This document shows, in pieces, positions 9,101 to 10,379 of a stretch of DNA of 10,379 nucleotides; positions within the stretch are counted from its first letter, which is position 1, and the number at the start of each line of letters is the position of its first letter. The stretch is from Phoronis ovalis. Its lineage: Eukaryota > Phoronida > Phoronidae. The translations under genes were made by a program, and so were the position numbers. The stretch covers positions 1 through 10,379 of the forward strand of contig JAOXYB010064378.1 in the NCBI GenBank assembly GCA_028565635.1. Reading direction: 5' to 3'. The notes beneath the pieces were generated by a model. The model made no database searches. It was given only the letters and a program-made list of their open reading frames with translations, and was not told the origin of the DNA.

Positions 9101-10173
9101 TTTATTGTCTTGTTGAGAGGGCTGCTATTCAAAATAAATGAAAAAATTGATGCATCTAACTTCACAGGTAATCGTATGTTTCACATGCCACTATTCAGTT
9201 GACTATTACATAGTTTTGTTAGTTGTATAGAGATTGAGAAAATAAGTCAGTTTGCTACCTCCACTAGTGATCGCTGACAAAGTGGCATGAAAAAAGTGAT
9301 CATAGCTTTGATTGTAGCCAAGCCTGAATGAATGTTCATTCAAATATTGATTTCAGATTTTACTTGATGTTGGAGCTCGTGTTAATATTGAAGACTCGGA
9401 GGGAAATACTCCTCTACATGTTAAATGTTACGGAGAAAATGACAAACCCACAGAAATTGGTTGTATTGATTTGCTGATTAGTCAAGGAGCCAACTTAAAA
9501 ACAAGAAACAGCAGGGTATAGTTTTGTTTTTGTGCTATGCTTTTATGTCACAATTCTTGCAGTTAGACCATACTATGTACTGTTAATATTGTAGTATTTA
9601 TTTATTCTACTGCAAAAGAATAGTTTACAATTTAAGTTTGAATACATATTAATCCAAAATTTGCCATGATACTTTCAGGGTTTGATGCCAATTCACTGCT
9701 GTGCTATGCAAGGTCGGTTTGATGCAATTGGAATGATTTTACGAGCTGATAAAAATGAAGGATCAATGCAAAAAAGTTTGAACAACGAAAATCCAAAAGT
9801 GCCACCAAGCTTAATACATCTAGCTGTAGCTAATGATTTTATCCAGTGTGCAAAATGGTTAGGAAATAATTGTTTTGAAATTATAGTGCCATTTAGAAAT
9901 CTTCTTCTCTTTTATTATACAGAGATCTAAAAAAATCGTCGCAAGAAATAACAGCTGATAAATGCCATTAAAATTACATTGTTGAATTGTACAAATGGGA
10001 GAGCACTAGGCAGCACTCTTCTTGTGCATATCTGCATTGAACATTATTACACAGTTTCAGCATTCTAATAAAAGTTTAATTTGTACTTTCAGGCTTACTA
10101 GTCATGGATTTTTGTTCAAAGAAGGTGAACCCGATTTATTGATACAAAGAATCATCATGGAGCAGATAAAAAT
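49..10173 (+). CDS. Tandem CH-domain / ankyrin-repeat protein, 19 internal exons, partial at both ends
   Basis: Joining 49-159, 747-860, 1287-1460, 1671-1765, 2226-2307, 2535-2624, 3178-3304, 3617-3696, 3949-4053, 4497-4623, 4856-4932, 5367-5609, 6119-6229, 7083-7182, 7584-7704, 8676-8829, 9357-9515, 9679-9857 and 10093-10173 gives one uninterrupted frame of 776 codons plus 2 nt. Every junction is GT-AG and phase-compatible. Domain order is: end of a first CH domain (residues 1-37), Pro/Lys linker (38-105), second CH domain (about 110-215), unnamed helical region (223-420), and ankyrin repeats (about 420-776) with an insert at 546-588. CH pairs commonly bind actin, and ankyrin repeats bind other proteins, so a cytoskeletal scaffold is the most reasonable inference; no catalytic motif is visible. 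The gene runs off both ends. Exon calls rest on splice sites, frame and domain consensus, not on transcript evidence. I do not recognise a named orthologue. Confidence 0.9.
160..746 (+). other. Intron 1, AT-rich, no gene
   Basis: 587 bp between donor GTAAAT and acceptor TTTACAG. It contains a perfect 18-bp A/T palindrome at 238-255 and a TTAA/AATT low-complexity block at 361-394. A strong-looking pyrimidine tract plus CAG ends at 206, but the bases after it run into a stop within five codons. I see no coding sequence, RNA gene or transposon. Confidence 0.8.
361..394. repeat. AATT/TTAA low-complexity tract
   Basis: The tract consists almost wholly of repeated TTAA and AATT units with one AAC interruption and is nearly self-complementary. 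This is ordinary low-complexity DNA for such an AT-rich intron; no function is inferred. Confidence 0.75.
747..860 (+). CDS. Exon 2: Pro/Lys-rich inter-CH linker
   Basis: 38 codons (residues 38-75), phase 0 at both ends. It starts WIPEPPPVV, then a basic run KKKIKTKK (residues 47-54), then a small hydrophobic patch SLLSGFGAA, and an acidic tail EEEPEDPS. This composition fits a flexible linker between two CH domains; the basic run could act as a nuclear localisation or lipid/filament contact site, which is conjecture. The acceptor TTTACAG is clear. The donor is the less common GTTAGT at 861; the next in-frame codons reach a stop at once, so the exon must end here. Confidence 0.85.
861..1286 (+). 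other. Intron 2, no gene
   Basis: 426 bp. It holds scattered AATAAA-like words (for example near 1029 and 1060) and an A9 run at 1168-1176, both expected by chance at this base composition. The minus-strand open frame around 1111-1317 overlaps exon 3 antisense and has no protein-like features. Nothing else was seen. Confidence 0.8.
1287..1460 (+). CDS. Exon 3: linker end and first helix of second CH domain
   Basis: 58 codons (residues 76-133), phase 0 at both ends, acceptor TTTTTCAG and donor GTGAGT. The first half (SPDVFEGYEPYPG, then KGAKRRHP) is an aromatic and basic linker. From about residue 110 the peptide reads CILDLMNQHLK, a good match to the opening amphipathic helix of a CH domain (hydrophobic-L-x-W/M-x-N-x-x-L), then the loop MTWEGRRLQCM leading into the core helix of exon 4. 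The open frame continues into the intron to a stop near 1566 without protein character, so the strong GTGAGT donor is preferred. Confidence 0.9.
1671..1765 (+). CDS. Exon 4: core helix of second CH domain
   Basis: 31 codons plus AG, which joins A of exon 5 to form an Arg codon (phase 2 junction). Residues 134-165 contain FVDSRVLCALVNSIVP (138-153), matching the CH signature helix with the pattern D-S/G-x-x-hydrophobic-C/A-x-L-hydrophobic-N-x-hydrophobic-P. It is followed by DTFTTEVLLNDR, the loop before the next helix. The acceptor is ATTTTAG and the donor GTAAGA at 1766. This exon carries the most diagnostic CH motif in the window. Confidence 0.92.
1766..2225 (+). other. Intron 4, no gene
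   Basis: 460 bp of AT-rich sequence with no long open frame on either strand, no recognisable repeat and no RNA gene. Confidence 0.8.
2226..2307 (+). CDS. Exon 5: helix and loop of second CH domain
   Basis: One base completing the split Arg codon plus 27 codons (to residue 192), ending in phase 0 at donor GTAATT. WTVNLCLRTADKM (166-178) fits the CH helix in which an N-x-x-x-A-hydrophobic pattern packs on the core. DSSDLVE (186-192) is the conserved segment before the last helix, equivalent to the D-x-x-D-hydrophobic-V of CH domains. The acceptor AATTTAG directly follows a usable pyrimidine stretch. Confidence 0.9.
2535..2624 (+). CDS. Exon 6: last helix of second CH domain
   Basis: 30 codons (193-222), phase 0 at both ends, acceptor TTTTAG and donor GTAAGT. 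ADPLAVCAYFCYFF (193-206) matches the terminal CH helix pattern (D-P/E-x-x-V-x-x-Y-hydrophobic-x-x-F/Y). The peptide then becomes basic (YKYRQCKAVINRM) and leads into the helical region of exon 7. Together exons 3-6 give a CH domain of usual size, about 105 residues. Confidence 0.92.
2625..3177 (+). other. Intron 6 with a 10-bp perfect inverted repeat, no gene
   Basis: 553 bp. The stretch from about 2990 to 3140 has higher GC than the rest of the intron and includes the inverted repeat listed separately. I found no open frame of note, no matching terminal repeats at element scale and no target-site duplication. Confidence 0.75.
3075..3121. repeat. Perfect 10-bp inverted repeat, 27-nt loop
   Basis: CTGTGGCTGG at 3075-3084 is exactly complementary to CCAGCCACAG at 3112-3121. 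In this AT-rich intron a GC-rich 10-bp match at such close range is unlikely to be random. It may be a remnant of a mobile element or a hairpin in the pre-mRNA 57 nt upstream of exon 7. Confidence 0.7.
3178..3304 (+). CDS. Exon 7: helical region after CH2
   Basis: 42 codons plus one base (residues 223-264, phase 1 at the donor GTATTA). The acceptor TTTTTTCTGCAG is strong. RTLQQLIRECSLELESFP resembles an amphipathic helix, followed by a charged stretch LRKKKDIKQNMEDHKE that could form part of a coiled coil. I recognise no named domain. The region separates the CH module from the ankyrin array. Confidence 0.87.
3305..3616 (+). other. Intron 7 with (CA)7 microsatellite
   Basis: 312 bp between GTATTA and TTGCAG. 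Besides the CA repeat at 3525-3538 it holds nothing recognisable. Confidence 0.8.
3525..3538. repeat. (CA)7 dinucleotide microsatellite
   Basis: Seven uninterrupted CA units within intron 7. It is short and could be polymorphic, but no function is implied. Confidence 0.9.
3617..3696 (+). CDS. Exon 8: helical region, continued
   Basis: Two bases completing an Ala codon (G|CT) plus 26 codons (residues 265-291), ending in phase 0 at donor GTTAGA. The peptide LKILEGKFDIAYCQEWVDHV followed by a short basic stretch is consistent with two helices. Its alternating hydrophobic and charged residues suggest helical packing with exons 7 and 9. No named family is recognised. Confidence 0.87.
3949..4053 (+). 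CDS. Exon 9: helical region, HHH motif
   Basis: 35 codons (292-326), phase 0 at both ends, acceptor GTATGTAG and donor GTATGT. It starts THHHIREKITQRFDTMKVP, a charged helix, then NITINDLCLSLVINL, a more hydrophobic helix. The three consecutive His residues are noticeable, but no metal-site pattern accompanies them. Confidence 0.87.
4054..4496 (+). other. Intron 9, no gene
   Basis: 443 bp of AT-rich sequence. I saw no coding potential, repeat or RNA gene in it. Confidence 0.8.
4497..4623 (+). CDS. Exon 10: Gly-rich turn and beta-like segment
   Basis: 42 codons plus one base (residues 327-368, phase 1 at donor GTAAGT). It begins NLTGGAGFYHN, a glycine-rich turn, followed by CADGRRIILRTKETGEFIDD, which alternates charged and hydrophobic residues like a beta hairpin, and then FTAKNK. 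This is the least helical part of the central region and may be a small conserved motif of the family. The reverse-strand open frame at 4523-4765 is an antisense shadow of this exon. Confidence 0.87.
4792..4803 (-). promoter_or_regulatory. Perfect AGGTCA direct repeat (DR0-like), candidate nuclear-receptor site
   Basis: On the minus strand the 12 bases read AGGTCAAGGTCA, two exact AGGTCA half-sites without spacer; this also contains TCAAGGTCA, the extended half-site bound by ERR/SF-1 type receptors. It lies in intron 10, about 50 bp before exon 11. Similar GACCTTGAC words may occur as common repeat debris in some marine invertebrate genomes, so function is unproven. Confidence 0.35.
4856..4932 (+). 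CDS. Exon 11: basic helix before ankyrin region
   Basis: Two bases completing a Thr codon plus 25 codons (369-394), ending in phase 0 at donor GTAAGT. LVRKILKLKTYDIVEVNP is a basic amphipathic segment followed by a hydrophobic strand, and THYPQYD ends the exon. The frame stays open into the intron until a stop near 5053, but that extension is low-complexity and hydrophobic. This is the smallest exon of the gene in the window. Confidence 0.86.
4933..5366 (+). other. Intron 11, no gene
   Basis: 434 bp. The open frame that overruns exon 11 covers its first 120 bases but looks like translated intron. The minus-strand frame at 5209-5502 overlaps exon 12 antisense and is not supported. Nothing else was recognised. 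Confidence 0.8.
5367..5609 (+). CDS. Exon 12: start of ankyrin array
   Basis: 81 codons (395-475), the largest exon, phase 0 at both ends, acceptor TGTCTTTCAG and donor GTAAGT. Residues 395-420 (FFFESLSRNKQLKNG, then EFLYQVFPGN) finish the central region. IAWHKIFVRAAKDEEIETIK (423-442) looks like a degenerate ankyrin helix pair, and AGNTALHWACRVGCF (461-475) is a clear repeat start with the T-A-L-H tetrapeptide at 464-467. The second helix of that repeat continues in exon 13. Confidence 0.92.
5610..6118 (+). other. Intron 12 with GC-richer island and hairpin
   Basis: 509 bp. Bases about 5815-5886 are clearly richer in G and C than the surrounding intron and contain a perfect 6-bp hairpin, listed separately. 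The remainder is AT-rich, with no gene seen. Confidence 0.75.
5842..5859. repeat. 6-bp stem, 6-nt loop hairpin in GC island
   Basis: AGACCG (5842-5847) pairs exactly with CGGTCT (5854-5859) around the loop GTTAAG. A second short complementary pair, GTGTA at 5866-5870 and TACAC at 5882-5886, lies just downstream. The cluster could be a mobile-element relic; no boundary was found. Confidence 0.55.
6119..6229 (+). CDS. Exon 13: ankyrin repeats
   Basis: 37 codons (476-512), phase 0 at both ends, acceptor with a long T run and donor GTGAGT. KMVEYLLESGANIDIKNN (476-493) is the textbook second helix and beta-loop of an ankyrin repeat. YTPLFSAIEGMQRRIAH opens the next repeat, with T-P-L-F replacing the usual T-P-L-H. 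At 111 bp the exon is close to one repeat unit plus a few residues, but is out of register with repeat boundaries. Confidence 0.93.
6230..7082 (+). other. Intron 13, no gene
   Basis: 853 bp. A + strand open frame at 6502-6726 is Phe/Leu/Cys-rich, as expected from translated T-rich intron, and has no start context. An A10 run occupies 6891-6900. No repeat boundary or RNA gene was recognised. Confidence 0.8.
7083..7182 (+). CDS. Exon 14: ankyrin repeats
   Basis: 33 codons plus one base (513-545, phase 1 at donor GTAAGA). LLIEWGCDVHGRS (513-525) completes the repeat begun in exon 13, with Gly-Cys-Asp at the position of the usual Gly-Ala-Asp/Asn. VRGTTAFETIKNDEFRDYLI (526-545) starts another, degenerate repeat that lacks the His of the TPLH motif and stops after its second helix. 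Confidence 0.92.
7183..7583 (+). other. Intron 14, no gene
   Basis: 401 bp with no coding potential, repeat or RNA gene recognised. Confidence 0.8.
7584..7704 (+). CDS. Exon 15: non-ankyrin insert in the array
   Basis: Two bases finishing an Asn codon, 39 codons, and AG that joins G of exon 16 as Arg (phase 1 in, phase 2 out). Residues 546-586 begin MYEHYADVVPKIMEGNTTLL and continue through EEVVRHHTTGTREF to SLRSR. This predicts helices but no TPLH motif or Gly-Ala-Asn loop, so it interrupts the ankyrin array or forms one highly divergent repeat. The acceptor CTTGGCAG and donor GTATGA are acceptable. Confidence 0.88.
7705..8675 (+). other. Intron 15, largest intron, with overlapping hairpins
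   Basis: 971 bp. It starts with an ATT/TAA-rich stretch (about 7725-7748), and contains a pair of overlapping inverted repeats at 7847-7889, listed separately. A T/F-rich + frame at 8178-8369 is translated low-complexity intron. No gene was seen. Confidence 0.78.
7847..7889. repeat. Two overlapping, mutually exclusive perfect hairpins
   Basis: GGTTATG (7847-7853) pairs with CATAACC (7865-7871), and ACCACCT (7869-7875) pairs with AGGTGGT (7883-7889). The two 7-bp stems share bases 7869-7871, so only one can form fully at a time. This may be a decayed palindromic element; there is no evidence that the switch is functional. Confidence 0.6.
8676..8829 (+). CDS. Exon 16: ankyrin repeats
   Basis: One base finishing the split Arg codon plus 51 codons (587-637), ending in phase 0 at donor GTAAGC. 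NGSTLLHTSAYFGVHSVLRL (589-608) and then LLTKKLDVNLLDY (609-621) form one full ankyrin repeat. KGATPIHRAKDVTTMK (622-637) starts the next, with T-P-I-H conserved and a shortened first helix. The acceptor is TTTAAG, weaker than its neighbours, but the Arg codon split and frame demand it. Confidence 0.92.
8830..9356 (+). other. Intron 16, no gene
   Basis: 527 bp. A + frame at 8861-9055 begins inside the intron, overlaps no conserved motif and is considered spurious. No repeat or RNA gene was recognised. Confidence 0.8.
9357..9515 (+). CDS. Exon 17: ankyrin repeats
   Basis: 53 codons (638-690), phase 0 at both ends, acceptor TTTCAG and donor GTATAG. ILLDVGARVNIEDS (638-651) completes the repeat from exon 16. 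EGNTPLHVKCYGENDKPTEI (652-671), then GCIDLLISQGANLKTRNS, is a full repeat with a canonical T-P-L-H and G-A-N. An extra five to six residues (ENDKPT) sit between the two helices, a common kind of loop extension in ankyrin proteins. Confidence 0.93.
9679..9857 (+). CDS. Exon 18: ankyrin repeats with loop insertion
   Basis: 59 codons plus TG, which joins G of exon 19 as Trp (phase 2). GLMPIHCCAMQGRFDAIGMI (691-710) and LRADKNEGSM form a repeat with M-P-I-H, followed by a polar loop (QKSLNNENPKVPP, 721-733). SLIHLAVANDFIQCAKW (734-750) opens a further repeat. The donor is the weak GTTAGG at 9858, chosen because it restores frame with exon 19 and gives W-LTSHGF, the proper ankyrin register. Unspliced, the frame stops at 9928-9930 (see findings). 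Confidence 0.88.
9858..10092 (+). other. Intron 18 with in-frame stop and AATAAA
   Basis: 235 bp. Reading on from exon 18 adds 24 residues after the Trp codon, then a stop at 9928-9930. An AATAAA hexamer lies at 10067-10072, followed by T/GT-rich sequence. The spliced path to exon 19 is preferred, since exon 19 continues the ankyrin repeat. Confidence 0.6.
10093..10173 (+). CDS. Exon 19: end of ankyrin repeat, gene continues beyond window
   Basis: One base finishing Trp plus 26 codons plus AT (residues 751-776), with a strong donor GTAAGT at 10174. LTSHGFLFKEGEPDLLIQRI completes the repeat begun in exon 18, with Ser-His-Gly in place of x-x-Gly-Ala, and leads into a helix (IMEQIK). The remaining window, 10174-10379, is intron with no acceptor-exon pair that I can support, so the C-terminus lies downstream. 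Confidence 0.88.
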
Positions 10174-10379
10174 GTAAGTAAATAATATTCACAATTTAAT
10201 TTATTAAATTGTCAGTTATCTTGAATTAGTTTGTTGGATGTGGATTCACTAAAAAGGTGATACTTTAATTAATCATAAATAAAACTAAAATATGCATGAG
10301 TAACATTAATATAAACAATGGAAATGTACCAACAAAATATAATCATAATTCTATTTGGTAAAATAAAAGTGAAAATTCA

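Overview
The window is a piece of animal nuclear DNA, strongly AT-rich, carrying the middle of one protein-coding gene on the + strand. Nineteen short exons (77 to 243 bp) can be joined through GT-AG introns of 163 to 971 bp into a single open frame of 2330 nt (776 complete codons plus 2 nt), with matching phase at every junction. The first and last exons are internal, so the start codon, promoter, stop codon and poly(A) end lie outside the window. Gene structure, AT content and compact introns suggest an invertebrate metazoan. A marine invertebrate such as a mollusc is possible, but the sequence does not fix the phylum.

The protein is a calponin-homology (CH) / ankyrin-repeat protein. Residue numbers here count from the first visible residue. 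Residues 1-37 (exon 1) look like the C-terminal end of a first CH domain. Residues 38-105 (exons 2-3) are a proline- and lysine-rich linker. Residues about 110-215 (exons 3-6) form a well-preserved second CH domain. Residues 223-about 420 (exons 7-12) are a helical, partly charged region followed by a small Gly/Asp-containing segment; I recognise no named domain in it. Residues about 420-776 (exons 12-19) are an ankyrin array of about eight TPLH-type repeat starts, interrupted by a non-ankyrin insert at 546-588. The likely role is a cytoskeletal or scaffold protein, with CH domains possibly binding actin or microtubules and ankyrin repeats binding a partner. That role is inferred from domain content only, and I cannot assign a gene symbol.

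Everything between the exons is intronic. It holds AT-rich low-complexity tracts, a (CA)7 microsatellite, several perfect short inverted repeats, a GC-richer island in intron 12, and a perfect AGGTCA direct repeat on the minus strand in intron 10. I see no tRNA, rRNA, CRISPR array, intact transposon or second gene. The most useful points for follow-up are the CH-CH-ankyrin architecture with its unnamed central region, the recurring intron position inside ankyrin repeats, and a possible truncated isoform ending in intron 18.
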